From CAVTOO01 sp963736355 (GTDB lineage: Bacteria; Pseudomonadota; Alphaproteobacteria; Rhizobiales; Xanthobacteraceae): a DNA stretch of 64,000 nt. The position numbers and the translations under genes were made by a program. Shown here piece after piece: positions 17,393 through 26,103 of this stretch. Every line of letters begins with the position of its first letter. The stretch's first letter is position 1. Under the pieces are notes generated by a model. That model did no database searches, had not been told where the DNA came from, and saw only the letters and a program-made list of their open reading frames with translations. The stretch is from NCBI GenBank assembly GCA_963736355.1, contig CAVTOO010000008.1, positions 1-64,000 on the forward strand. The letters are read 5' to 3'.

Positions 17393-18341
17393 CGTTTCCT
17401 ATCAATATTCCCGCCAGAAACACCAGGATGCCGCCGATCACCACCTGGAACGCCGCGCGCAGGAACGGTGTGTCCATGTAGCGGGCGCGGATCCATGAAA
17501 TCGCCCAGAGCTCGACGAGCACGACGATCGTCGCAAGCGCCGTCGCCCACCAGAAATCCTTGAGCAGAAAGGGCAGGGTGTGGCCGACGCCGCCGATCGT
17601 CGTCATCACGCCGCAGACGATGCCGCGCAGCCAGGGTGAGCCGCGTCCCGAAATGATGCCGTCATCGGATAGCGCCTCCGTGAAGCCCATGGAAATACCG
17701 GCGCCGACCGACGCCGCCAGGCCGACCAGAAACGTCTCGTGGGTATTGTGGGTGGCGAAGGCGGCTGCGAACAATGGCGCCAGCGTCGAGACCGATCCGT
17801 CCATCAGTCCGGCGAGGCCGGGCTGGACATATTGCAGAACGAACATGCGCCGTTCGGTCTCGGCTTCCTGCACCTTGGCGTCGGTGGAGATACCGCTGAC
17901 GAGTTGCTCGGCATGCGCCTCATGCTTGTCTTCTTCCTCGGCGAGCGTGATCAGCAATTCGCGCACCGACACGTCGCGCGCATTCTCGGCCGATGTCCGG
18001 TAGAAGCGCGCCGCCTCGTATTCCATGTCGGCGGCGTATTTGCGCACGTCGTCGAGGCCGAGCGGGCGCATCAGCCACAGCGGTTTGCGCTTGATGAATC
18101 CGCGCACATCCTGGCGGCGGATCAGCGGCAGGTACTCGCCGAATTTCTGCCGGTAGAGATCGTAGAGCATGGTGCGGTGGCGGACTTCCTCGTCCGCCAT
18201 CTCGGAGAACACCTTGGCCGAGGCGGGATACTGCGCCTGCAGGCCTTCGGCGAACCCGCGGTAAATGCGGCTGTCGTCCTCCTCGTTGGAGATCGCGAGC
18301 GCCAGCACTTCCTGTTCGGTCAGTTCGGTGAATGCTTTCAC
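17388..18341 (-). CDS. mbfA: MbfA-type membrane ferritin: rubrerythrin domain fused to VIT1 transporter
   Basis: The N-terminal 165 residues are a ferritin/rubrerythrin-like four-helix domain with di-iron ligands in SNEEDDSRIY, MADEEVRHR, MEYEAARFYR and LAEEEDKHEAH. The C-terminal part is a VIT1/CCC1-like membrane domain (GLAGLMDGSVSTLAPLFAAAF, GAGISMGFTEALSDDG, then three hydrophobic helices). Known MbfA proteins of Bradyrhizobium and Agrobacterium export iron and protect against iron and peroxide stress. The 317-residue length is usual. In those organisms the gene is repressed by Irr; I did not find a convincing Irr box upstream. Confidence 0.88.
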   Translation of the reverse strand: MKAFTELTEQEVLALAISNEEDDSRIYRGFAEGLQAQYPASAKVFSEMADEEVRHRTMLYDLYRQKFGEYLPLIRRQDVRGFIKRKPLWLMRPLGLDDVRKYAADMEYEAARFYRTSAENARDVSVRELLITLAEEEDKHEAHAEQLVSGISTDAKVQEAETERRMFVLQYVQPGLAGLMDGSVSTLAPLFAAAFATHNTHETFLVGLAASVGAGISMGFTEALSDDGIISGRGSPWLRGIVCGVMTTIGGVGHTLPFLLKDFWWATALATIVVLVELWAISWIRARYMDTPFLRAAFQVVIGGILVFLAGILIGNA

Positions 18342-18474
18342 GGCGGGTCGCCTTTCATCGTGGCTGGAGCCGTCAGGCTCGTGGCTGGGCGGCCGAAGGG
18401 CCGTTCATTTTCCAGTTTTGACAAGGCGCTGGCTTCGGTGCAAGCGGATCGTGATCAGCCGGAAGGAGCAGGAT

Positions 18475-18975
18475 ATGCCGCAGTCGCGCCTGCGTGTGAC
18501 ACTCGAACCTGTCATCCGCCTTGTCATGCATCAATGGTGGCGCTTTGCGCGCGGCCTGACGATGGGCGTGCGCGCGGTGGTCGTCGATGCGCAGGGCCGC
18601 GTGTTTCTGGTCAAGCATTCTTACGTCTCCGGCTGGCATTTGCCGGGCGGCGGCGTCGAGGTCGGCGAGACGGCGCTGGAAGCGCTCGGGCGCGAATTGC
18701 GGGAAGAGGGCAATATCGAAATCGGAGAGACGCCGTCATTGTTCGGGGTCTATTTCAATGGCCATGTCTCGCGGCGCGACCACGTTCTTCTTTATAGTGT
18801 GCGCTCCTTCAGTCAGGCGTCCGCGCCGGAGCCCAATCGCGAGATTGTCGCCACCGGCTTTTTCAGCGTTAACAGTCTCCCGGCCGAGACGACGCAAGGC
18901 ACGAGGGCGCGTATTGCAGAGGTTTTGCAAGGCATTGCGCCGGCTACGCATTGGCGGCCGATGGACGGGCGGTAA
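18475..18975 (+). CDS. Nudix hydrolase
   Basis: The Nudix box is complete: GGGVEVGETALEALGRELREEGNIEIGE in pieces, giving G-x5-E-x7-REL-x2-E-x-G. It follows the strand SYVSGWHLP. The start at 18475 is supported by AAGGAG eight bases upstream and gives a 166-residue protein with a short N-terminal helix (RLVMHQWWRFARGLTMG). An open frame extends upstream to 18265 but overlaps mbfA and lacks a ribosome site. The substrate (nucleoside diphosphate derivative) is unknown. Confidence 0.85.
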   Translation: MPQSRLRVTLEPVIRLVMHQWWRFARGLTMGVRAVVVDAQGRVFLVKHSYVSGWHLPGGGVEVGETALEALGRELREEGNIEIGETPSLFGVYFNGHVSRRDHVLLYSVRSFSQASAPEPNREIVATGFFSVNSLPAETTQGTRARIAEVLQGIAPATHWRPMDGR

Positions 18976-18993
18976 GGGAGGTGCTAAGCGCAG

Positions 18994-19058
18994 GGCATGA
19001 TCCCGAAAAGTTGTCCGGACTGTCCGGTCAGGAATCCGGTTTTCGGAAAAGATCATGC
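18994..19058. repeat. Dispersed repeat, family C
   Basis: GCATGATCCCGAAAAG at one end and GGAAAAGATCATGC at the other. The apparent ATG of the next gene (19055) is the ATG of the repeat's GATCATGC end. Confidence 0.75.
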
Positions 19059-19591
19059 CCAACGATATCGAGACTCTATGTCGGATATGGCTTTCACCCT
19101 TCTTGCCGAAACGGCCAATGACGCCGAGTTCGATCGAGCGCCTCCATGAGCGCACCTTCGGCCCCGGCCGCTATGTTCTGACATCCTATCGGCTGCGCGA
19201 GCGTATCGGCCACGCGCTGGCCTTGTCGTTCACCGCGCGCATCGGCTCGCTGCTCGTCGGCTCGGTGCGCCAGTCGCCGATCTGCATCGGCAATACCCCC
19301 GCGCTCTTGCTCGGCCCGCTCACCATCGAGCCGCCGTTCCGGCAAAAGGGTCTGGGCCGCGCGCTGCTTGAGCGCGCGTTGAAGGAAGCGCGCGCGCAGG
19401 GACACAAACTGGTCGTGCTGGTCGGCGACGAACCTTATTACGGCCGCGTCGGCTTCAAGCGCGTTCCACGCGGTCGTGCCGTCATGCCGGGCCCGGTCGA
19501 TCCGCGCCGGCTTCTGGTGTGCGAACTCACCGACAATGCTTTTGAGGGTGTCTCCGGCGCGATCCGTCCGGATTGGAGTGCCGGAGCGTGA
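19055..19591 (+). CDS. GNAT-family N-acetyltransferase
   Basis: This acetyl-CoA-dependent acyltransferase is of the YhbS-like type. The coenzyme A-binding motif is near residues 90-110 (LTIEPPFRQKGLGRALLERALKEA in pieces, Q-x-x-G-x-G/A). LVVLVGDEPYYGRVGFKRV follows, then a C-terminal VCELTDNAF typical of this subfamily. The start at 19055 lies inside a dispersed repeat; the ATG at 19079 or 19117 region may be the real one, which would remove a poor N-terminal extension. The substrate is unknown. Confidence 0.75.
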   Translation: MPNDIETLCRIWLSPFLPKRPMTPSSIERLHERTFGPGRYVLTSYRLRERIGHALALSFTARIGSLLVGSVRQSPICIGNTPALLLGPLTIEPPFRQKGLGRALLERALKEARAQGHKLVVLVGDEPYYGRVGFKRVPRGRAVMPGPVDPRRLLVCELTDNAFEGVSGAIRPDWSAGA

Positions 19592-19652
19592 TCCCGACTC
19601 GACGGGCCGCGTTAGGCAAGTGGGAACCGGTTTTCGGATAAGATCACGCTCC
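19584..19652. repeat. Dispersed repeat, family C (variant ends)
   Basis: GAGCGTGATCCC and AAGATCACGCTC form inverted ends around GTGGGAACCGGTTTTCGGAT. It sits between convergent genes and overlaps the acetyltransferase stop. Confidence 0.7.
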
Positions 19653-19682
19653 ACAAATAACTCCACGATCACTATCAGCGTC

Positions 19683-21800
19683 TCAAAAACTCGCCGTCGC
19701 AAACAGCCGCACTGAACGTCCCGGCATCAGCACCTCGTCCTTGCGGAACGAGCTGTGATTGCGCACGTCGTCGTCGAGCAGATTGGTGCCGACGATCCCG
19801 ATCCGCGCATCCGTGAGCGTTGATCCCGGCGGCAGGGTCAGTCGATAGCTCAGTTCGGCCTTGAGCAGATCATAGCCTTGCGTCGGCGTCTCATTGAGCG
19901 CCAGCTTTGTTTGCGCAAACGCGTGCAGCAATCCGACGCGGGCATGCCAGGCGCTCGTCGTCCACCACACCCCGCCACCCAATCGATGCGGCGGAATGCG
20001 CGGCACGTTGCTGCCGTCGCTGAATTTCGCATCGACAAAATCATATTGCCCGTCGATACCGAGCGTGCCGCCCGCCAGCGGAGCAACGTCGAGTTGCGTC
20101 GCGATCTCCACGCCGCGGAACGTCGCGTCGCGCTGGGTGTAGAGCACCTGATGCAGTTCGGTGCCGCCGCCCGTACCGCAGGAGGCAAAGTCGTCGTCGC
20201 AGGTCAGCCCGGTATCCTGCTTGTAGATAAAGTTCTTGAAGCGCGTGTAGAACGCCGTCACGTCGAAACGCCACGCGCCCTGCGGCCGGCGCAATCCGAT
20301 CTCGACGCCGCTCGCCGTTTCCTTCTTTAAATTCGCATCGCCGATTTCGAACGTCGCCGACGCATCATGCGCGCCCTTGGCGAAAAGCTCCGCCGCGCGG
20401 GGCGCGCGTTCGACATATTGGCCGTTGGCAAACGCGACGAGCCCATAGGGCAAAGCCTGCAGCGCGCCGATGGAGCCGCTGAGCGGCGTGAATGTGCGCT
20501 TCGCCGCAAAGTCCACCGGATCGCCGCCGCCGCCATCGATGCCGGGAAACAGAGCGGGCGTTCCCTCGACGCCGGCCCGGTCGACACGGCCGGCGGCCTG
20601 CAGCTTCAGCGTGTCGGTCACGCGCAGTTCGTTGAAGATGTAGGCGGCACCCGCCAGCGTCTCCGCCGGTGCCAGCAGGCCGCCGGCTTCGCCCGCGGTC
20701 GCCAGGCGCTGATGATTGATCTGCAATCCCGGCGCGACGGTCAGCGCGCCGAACGGTGTGGCGACCGGCGCAAACTGCGTTTCGATCCGCGCTTCCTGTT
20801 CCTTGTTCTTGAAGGTGGCGCGCACAGCATCAAAGCCGTCATCTTCGCTGAAGCTCTTCTCGTCGTGCTTGTAGTCGGTCGCGCCGAACCAGACGCGCAC
20901 GGCATCGACCATCGCGGAGGAGGGGCGGATCTCGCCCTTGCCGAAGATCTTGGTCTGTTCGAGATCGATGCGCGTATTGGCGGCCGCCGATTCCGCGCCG
21001 GGGATATGATAGAGCGCGCGCGTATTCGTGGCGGCGATGCCGAAATATCCGTTGTCGAAGAACAGCGACCCGCCGATGGCGCCACCGCCGGCATTCAACG
21101 CGGAGTTGGCCTGCGTGCCGCCGGGAATGCGATAATCGCTCGCGTTGCGGCCGAACATGTCGAGATGGATCGCGCCGCGTTCGCCGGCGGCGTTGACCGC
21201 GACCGAACTCTCGATGCCCCGGTCGGCGCTCGAGAACGCCGAACTGATGCGGCCGGACAGCCCTTGCGGCAGGCCCGGCATCGGAATGCGGCCGTTCTCG
21301 ACGGCGACCACGCCGCCGATCGCCTGCGAGCCGTAGCGCAGCGTTGCCGGTCCGCGCACCACCTCGATGCGGTCGGCGGTGAGCGTATCGACCGGCACGG
21401 CGTGGTCTTCGCCGATCTCGGAGACGTCCATCGTCGAGGTGCCGTTTTCCTGAATGCGGACCCGGAAATTATCGAGACCGCGAATGATCGGCCGGCTCGC
21501 GCCCGGCGCGTAGGTCGAGGCCGAGAGGCCGGGCCGGTCGAACAGCGCATTGCCGAGCGATCCACCGGGGCCGAGCGCGCTGCCGCCCTGCACTTGATCG
21601 GCGGTCATGGTCGTGACGGCATGAAAAGACTGGTTCAGCAGATCGCCCGGCGTCGGCGTGGCCGGGGCAATCGGGCTTGCTGTGATGGTGATGGCCGGGA
21701 GCCGCTCTTGGGCGAGGGCAGGACCGCTCAGGCCGGTCCCGAGTGCGAGAAGCGGCAGAAAGTGATGCGAGGTCAGCAACTTGGAACGATTGGGGGGCAT
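19683..21800 (-). CDS. znuD: TonB-dependent outer-membrane receptor, ZnuD-like (zinc)
   Basis: The 705-residue protein has a signal peptide (LLALGTGLSGPALAQ), a plug domain (SLGNALFDRPGLSASTYAPG, PIIRGLDNFRVRIQENG, DRIEVVRGPATLRYGSQAIGGVV in pieces) and a 22-strand barrel ending in a C-terminal aromatic, RSVRLFATASF. The plug pattern and the extracellular Cys pair in TCDDDFASCG are those of ZnuD-type receptors that bring zinc (sometimes haem) across the outer membrane. The zinc assignment is strengthened by the Zur-like palindrome 12 bases ahead of the start. No TonB or ZnuABC genes are nearby. Confidence 0.82.
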   Translation of the reverse strand: MPPNRSKLLTSHHFLPLLALGTGLSGPALAQERLPAITITASPIAPATPTPGDLLNQSFHAVTTMTADQVQGGSALGPGGSLGNALFDRPGLSASTYAPGASRPIIRGLDNFRVRIQENGTSTMDVSEIGEDHAVPVDTLTADRIEVVRGPATLRYGSQAIGGVVAVENGRIPMPGLPQGLSGRISSAFSSADRGIESSVAVNAAGERGAIHLDMFGRNASDYRIPGGTQANSALNAGGGAIGGSLFFDNGYFGIAATNTRALYHIPGAESAAANTRIDLEQTKIFGKGEIRPSSAMVDAVRVWFGATDYKHDEKSFSEDDGFDAVRATFKNKEQEARIETQFAPVATPFGALTVAPGLQINHQRLATAGEAGGLLAPAETLAGAAYIFNELRVTDTLKLQAAGRVDRAGVEGTPALFPGIDGGGGDPVDFAAKRTFTPLSGSIGALQALPYGLVAFANGQYVERAPRAAELFAKGAHDASATFEIGDANLKKETASGVEIGLRRPQGAWRFDVTAFYTRFKNFIYKQDTGLTCDDDFASCGTGGGTELHQVLYTQRDATFRGVEIATQLDVAPLAGGTLGIDGQYDFVDAKFSDGSNVPRIPPHRLGGGVWWTTSAWHARVGLLHAFAQTKLALNETPTQGYDLLKAELSYRLTLPPGSTLTDARIGIVGTNLLDDDVRNHSSFRKDEVLMPGRSVRLFATASF

Positions 21801-21811
21801 GAAAGTCTCCT

Positions 21812-21836
21812 GGTAATGTTATAATATAACATTACC
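21812..21836. promoter_or_regulatory. Perfect Zur-box palindrome
   Basis: GGTAATGTTATA and its exact reverse complement flank a single A, a 25-base perfect palindrome. The core GTTATA/TATAAC matches the Zur operator class of alphaproteobacteria. It lies 12 bases before the znuD-like start, so bound Zur-Zn would block transcription or translation start. It also lies 140 bases upstream of the divergent gene at 21977. Confidence 0.82.
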
Positions 21837-21976
21837 GATGCCGCTCCGGTCAATGGTGTTGCCTCAAAACCTCACGACGCAGCCGCAGCAACACTTGTCT
21901 TGAACCGATGTCACTCAGGTTCCGACCTATCCAATATTCCCGCCTCGCGCCGCATCCGGCGCAATGGAGTGCCCCC

Positions 21977-23832
21977 ATGCCTGCTCTGGTCCGAAAATCC
22001 GCTCTCGTTGTGCTTTGCCTTCAGATTCTGGGATGCGGATTGGCTCAGGCCGATGACGGGCTCGACACCAGCAAATTGCCGCGCGCGGCCGGGGCGAAGG
22101 AGATCTTCGCCAACGCCTCAAGCACCATCTACATCACGCCGACCAGCGTGCCGCAGACCGCCGACGCCGTCCGCAACGTGTTGCGCACGAGTGGCTGGCA
22201 GCAATTCGCACCGAACGCATCGGCGCAGCCCGCGACGAACGAGATGCAAATCTCGACTTTCAGAAAGGGCGCGTACGCGATCTCGGTGATGGTCAATATG
22301 GCTCCGGCGCAGAACAATGCGACGAGCGTCAACTACACCGCGACCTTGATGCGCCACGATCTGCCGTTCCCGGCGGACGCCACCGACATTGTGTTCGATC
22401 CCGATCGCCCGATGCTGTCGCTGATGACGGGCGGCGCGCTCGATCAGACGCTCGCGTTCTTCCGCACCGAGCTTGGCACGCGCGGCTGGTCGCGCTGGAC
22501 CTCGAAGGGCGGCAAGCAGTCCGCGACGGAGGGGCCTGCGGGCGAAGTCACCGATCACGGTGCGTTTTCCTATTACGTGCGCGACAACGGCCAGCCGATC
22601 ATTCTGCTGCTTCAGCGCAAGCCCGACGGTCGCCTCTGGACCGAGATCAAGCCGGTGCCGGCGAGCCTTCTCAACTCGCTCGCCGCCGACAAGCCGGAGC
22701 CTGTGAAGGAGCAGCCGAAGGTGGCCGCCGCTGCGCCGCAGCGCACCGCCGTCGATGACGCCATCGACAAGGCCCTGAATGACGCCTTGAAGGGCGCGGG
22801 CGCCGCGATCACGCAGGCGATGAGCGACATCAACAAGCCCGCGCCGAAAGCCGCACCCAATAATGTCCGCGTCGCCCAGGCCGATACTCCGGCGTTGCGT
22901 GCCTCGACCGAGACCAAAGCGCCGATCCCGGTTCCCGAAGGCGCGACCGACATCGAAGTCAACGCCACCGACGGCAAGCTCGAATTCGAGAGCGAGGAAA
23001 GCGTGCGCGCGCTGGCGACGTTCTATCGCAACAGCCTGAAAACCTCCGGCTGGCGCGAGAAGCCCTCCGTCATCAATCGCCCCAACATGGCGATGCTGGA
23101 ATTCAGCAAGGGCGGCAAGGATATCTCGATGACCATCATGCAGATGGGCACGTCGAGCAATGTCGATGCCCACGGCACCGGCCTTGTCGATGACGCGGCA
23201 GCCGCGGCTGCGCATTGCCAGCCGCGCCGATCGAGGAGCTGGAAGGCGAGGACAAGGACGGCTTGCCGATCCCGACCAAGCGCAGCATGAGCGGAATGGA
23301 AAAGACGCCGCTGCGCAAGAATCTCACCGCGATGGTGGAATCGCCGGTCAAGAGCGTGCTCGCCTTCTATCGCCGCGAGCTGACCAAGATGGGCTGGAAG
23401 GAAGAAAGCGCCGGTGCGGTCGAGAAGCCCGATCAGGTCGCGCTCTCCTTCACCACCCCGGATGGCCCGGCGCAGCTCAAGCTCAACGCCAAGGGCATGA
23501 ACACCGAGGTCAGTCTCGCGACGCGCAGCCAGTCGGCGGCGAAGGCGAATAGCGGCATGGTTGCCGCCGCCGGTCAGGGCAAGCTTCTGTTCGGCAACAT
23601 CAACGAGAGCGAAGCGCAGATCGTCATCAACAAGAAGACGGTGAAGATCGGCGCGGGCGTCGGCTCCAAGGGACCGGACGGCCCGACGTTGGAATTGCCC
23701 CCGGGCAAATATTCCTTCAGCTATCGCATCGGCAGCAAGGCCGGCAAGCCGGATCAGGTCGAGATCAAGGCCGGAGAAACCTGGGGCCTGATGGTCGGTC
23801 CCGGCGGCGTGCTCGTCGTGCAGATCAATTAA
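21977..23832 (+). CDS. Secreted repeat protein of unknown function (one frame break)
   Basis: The N-terminus is a signal sequence (LVVLCLQILGCGLAQADDG) with a possible lipobox at ILGC. The protein is about 615 residues after repair. It contains four related modules, each with a residue run like FYR..L...GW: VLRTSGWQQF, FFRTELGTRGWSRW, FYRNSLKTSGWREK and FYRRELTKMGWKEE. Two of these follow a P-x-GATDI or PADATDI segment. The C-terminus is a beta-rich domain (GKLLFGNINESEAQIVINKKTVKIGAG). The frame shifts near 23213, where restoring one G in gctgcg-cattg joins the halves. I do not recognise a function; a periplasmic or surface scaffold is plausible. Confidence 0.7.
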
Positions 23833-23837
23833 AAAAC

Positions 23838-23958
23838 AACCCTCCCCTTGAGGGGGAGGGTCGCACGCCAACCGAACTCGGATTTATCCGAGTTCGGCAT
23901 TATACGAATCTCAAGTCGGCTTTAGCCGACTTGAGCGGCGTGCGGGGTGGGGTGATCG
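23838..23958. repeat. Dispersed repeat, family E (CCCTCCCC-TTGA-GGGGGAGGG)
   Basis: A hairpin of CCCTCCCC and GGGGGAGGG with TTGA loop, then an inverted stretch CCGAACTCGGATTTATCCGAG and GTGCGGGGTGGGGTGA. A second copy is at 40797-40925. Confidence 0.75.
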
Positions 23959-23962
23959 TGTG

Positions 23963-26029
23963 CTAGCGCCCTTCGCGCATCCAGGTCGCGGCGAAGGCGC
24001 CGACCAGCAGCAGCAGTCCGAGAATTCCGGCGAACACCGGCAGCACGCCGATGCCGCGCACCACGCTTGCGTCGCGCATCCTGATGCCCATCCAGCCATC
24101 GCCGCGGAAGCTTGAGGCCGACGCGCGCACCGCGACGATCCGCGGCAGATCGAGCGCGGAGGATGTCACCAGCCGTCGCGCTTCGCCGCCGGTCGCCTGC
24201 GCCAGCGGCGCCAGCAATTCCGTCGTCGAGGTGACTTCGGCGAATTCCTTCGGGTTCGCAGGTCCGACATTGACCAGTGCCTTGAGCGTGCCGTCGGTCG
24301 CCTGCCACAGTCCCAGTTCGTCCACCGGCACCGAGGCGCGCCACAATCCGGGCTCCGCCGCCGTCATCGTCAATTGCCGCGTCTTGCCGGATGGCGACGT
24401 CACCGTCACCGGCTGCACGGTCTCGCCCATGGTCTGGCGCTGGATGATCAGATTGCGGCCCTGCGCGATCAGGCGCAGCGCTTCTTCATCGAGGTCGGGC
24501 TGCTTCATCAGCCAGTGCGACAGGCGCCGCAGCAGATCGATATGCGGCCCGCCGCCTTCAAAGCCGCGCGCCCACAGCCAGATATGGTCGGACAGAAGCA
24601 GCGCGACGCGGCCTTCGCCCTGACGCGCCAGCACCAGCATCGGCTTGCCGTCGGCGCCTTCCATCACGGCGGAGCCCGTAGTGTTGCGCGTATCGACCAG
24701 ACGGAAGAAGCGGCTCCATTGCGGCGGCTCGCTGGCGGAGCCTTCGAGCCCGCGCGTCACCGGATGGCGCTTGCCGGGCTCGCTCAGTTTGGCGAGGAAC
24801 GCCTTCTCGGTCACGCCGACCGGCTCGGCCGGCAAGATCGTATCGAGCGGCGTGCGCCAGATGCTCGACGTGCTTGCATAGTCGGGGCCGGCGGCCACCA
24901 GCACCGCGCCGCCATTGCGGACATAGCGCGCGATGTTGTCGAAATAGGCGATCGGCAGCACGCCCTGGCGCGCATAGCGATCGAAGATGATGAGATGAAA
25001 CTCGTTGATCTTCTGCTGGAACAGTTCGCGCGTCGGAAATGCGATCAGCGACAATTCGTTGATCGGCGTGCCGTCCTGCTTTTCGGGCGGACGCAGGATG
25101 GTGAAGTGCACCAGATCGACGCTGGCGTCGGATTTCAAAAGATTGCGCCATGTGCGCTCGCCCGAATGCGGCTCGCCGGAGACCAGCAGCACGCGCAGCT
25201 TGTCACGCACGCCGTCGATGGAAACAACCGCGCGGTTATTGATCAGCGTCAGCTCGTTGTCGATCGCGGCGGCTTCAATCTCGACGATGTTGGGGCCTTC
25301 ATGCGTAATCGGAATTTCGATCCGCATGCTCTGGCCGCTTTGTACCGTGCGCGTCGCGAGCTGTTCGCCGTCGCGCCGCACGATGACATTGGCGCGCTGG
25401 CCGCTGATGCCCTGGTCCTCGACGCGGAAGGTGATGGTCTGCTGCTGGCCGACGATGCCGAAACGAGGCGCGGTGACGAGCGCGACGCGGCGGTCGATCT
25501 CGTTGGCGCGGCCGGTGATGAGTGCATGCAGCGGCGCGGTGAGGCCGAGCGCGGCGGCGTTGGTCGGAATGTCGTGAACGCGGCCGTCGGTGATGAGGAA
25601 CGCGCCGCCGACGCGATCGGGCGGCACGTCGGAGAGCGCCGAGGACAGCGCCGAGAACAGCCGCGTGCCGTCGGTCTCGCCGTCGGACTGGCCGCTCTCC
25701 ACCACGCGGGTTTCGATGCCCTTGATGGCTTTCAGCCGGTTGAGAAGTTCTTCGCGCGCCTGTTCGGTTTCCTTGGTGCGCTCGCCGAACTCCTGGCTCG
25801 GGCTCTTGTCGACGATCACGGCGACGACCGACGACAACGGCTCGCGATCCTCGCGGGTGAAGGACGGATTGGAGAGCGCGAGCAGAATGAGCGCGAGCGC
25901 CGCGATGCGCATCGTGCCGCCGCGCGCGCGCGACAACAGCAGCAGCGCCGAGATCACGACGATCGCAATCGCCCCGATCCACAGGATCAGGGTCGGAACC
26001 AGCGGAGCGAAGGCGATGCCATACTGCAT
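23963..26029 (-). CDS. Membrane protein with vWA-like and glutamine-amidotransferase-like domains
   Basis: The 688-residue protein has two N-terminal membrane helices (residues about 8-34 and 42-58). A von Willebrand A-like strand follows with VVAVIVDKSPSQ, where D-x-S-x-S is the metal-binding motif. The middle part (LRVLLVSGEPHSGERTWRN, GAVLVAAGPDY) is the class I glutamine-amidotransferase-like fold, without an obvious catalytic Cys. One C-terminal helix (GVLPVFAGILGLLLLVGAFA) ends the protein. It is the last gene of a leftward moxR-DUF58-DUF4159-this cluster. Such clusters are proposed to act in envelope or protein assembly; the exact role is unknown. Confidence 0.7.
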   Translation of the reverse strand: MQYGIAFAPLVPTLILWIGAIAIVVISALLLLSRARGGTMRIAALALILLALSNPSFTREDREPLSSVVAVIVDKSPSQEFGERTKETEQAREELLNRLKAIKGIETRVVESGQSDGETDGTRLFSALSSALSDVPPDRVGGAFLITDGRVHDIPTNAAALGLTAPLHALITGRANEIDRRVALVTAPRFGIVGQQQTITFRVEDQGISGQRANVIVRRDGEQLATRTVQSGQSMRIEIPITHEGPNIVEIEAAAIDNELTLINNRAVVSIDGVRDKLRVLLVSGEPHSGERTWRNLLKSDASVDLVHFTILRPPEKQDGTPINELSLIAFPTRELFQQKINEFHLIIFDRYARQGVLPIAYFDNIARYVRNGGAVLVAAGPDYASTSSIWRTPLDTILPAEPVGVTEKAFLAKLSEPGKRHPVTRGLEGSASEPPQWSRFFRLVDTRNTTGSAVMEGADGKPMLVLARQGEGRVALLLSDHIWLWARGFEGGGPHIDLLRRLSHWLMKQPDLDEEALRLIAQGRNLIIQRQTMGETVQPVTVTSPSGKTRQLTMTAAEPGLWRASVPVDELGLWQATDGTLKALVNVGPANPKEFAEVTSTTELLAPLAQATGGEARRLVTSSALDLPRIVAVRASASSFRGDGWMGIRMRDASVVRGIGVLPVFAGILGLLLLVGAFAATWMREGR

Positions 26030-26050
26030 TCAGTTACTCTATTCCCGATT

Positions 26051-26099
26051 GAGCATGATCTTGTCCGAAAACCGGGGCCCACTTTTCGGGATCATGCTC
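26051..26099. repeat. Dispersed repeat, family C
   Basis: GAGCATGATCTTGTCCGAAAA and TTCGGGATCATGCTC are inverted ends; the unit lies in the 74-base gap between two genes of the moxR cluster. Confidence 0.75.
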
Positions 26100-26103
26100 G
26101 CAA

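Noticed and set aside
20367..21824. Rightward open frame of 485 codons antisense to the TonB receptor
   Set aside because: Very rich in Arg, Ala and Gly with no recognisable motif, and fully covered by the receptor gene on the other strand.
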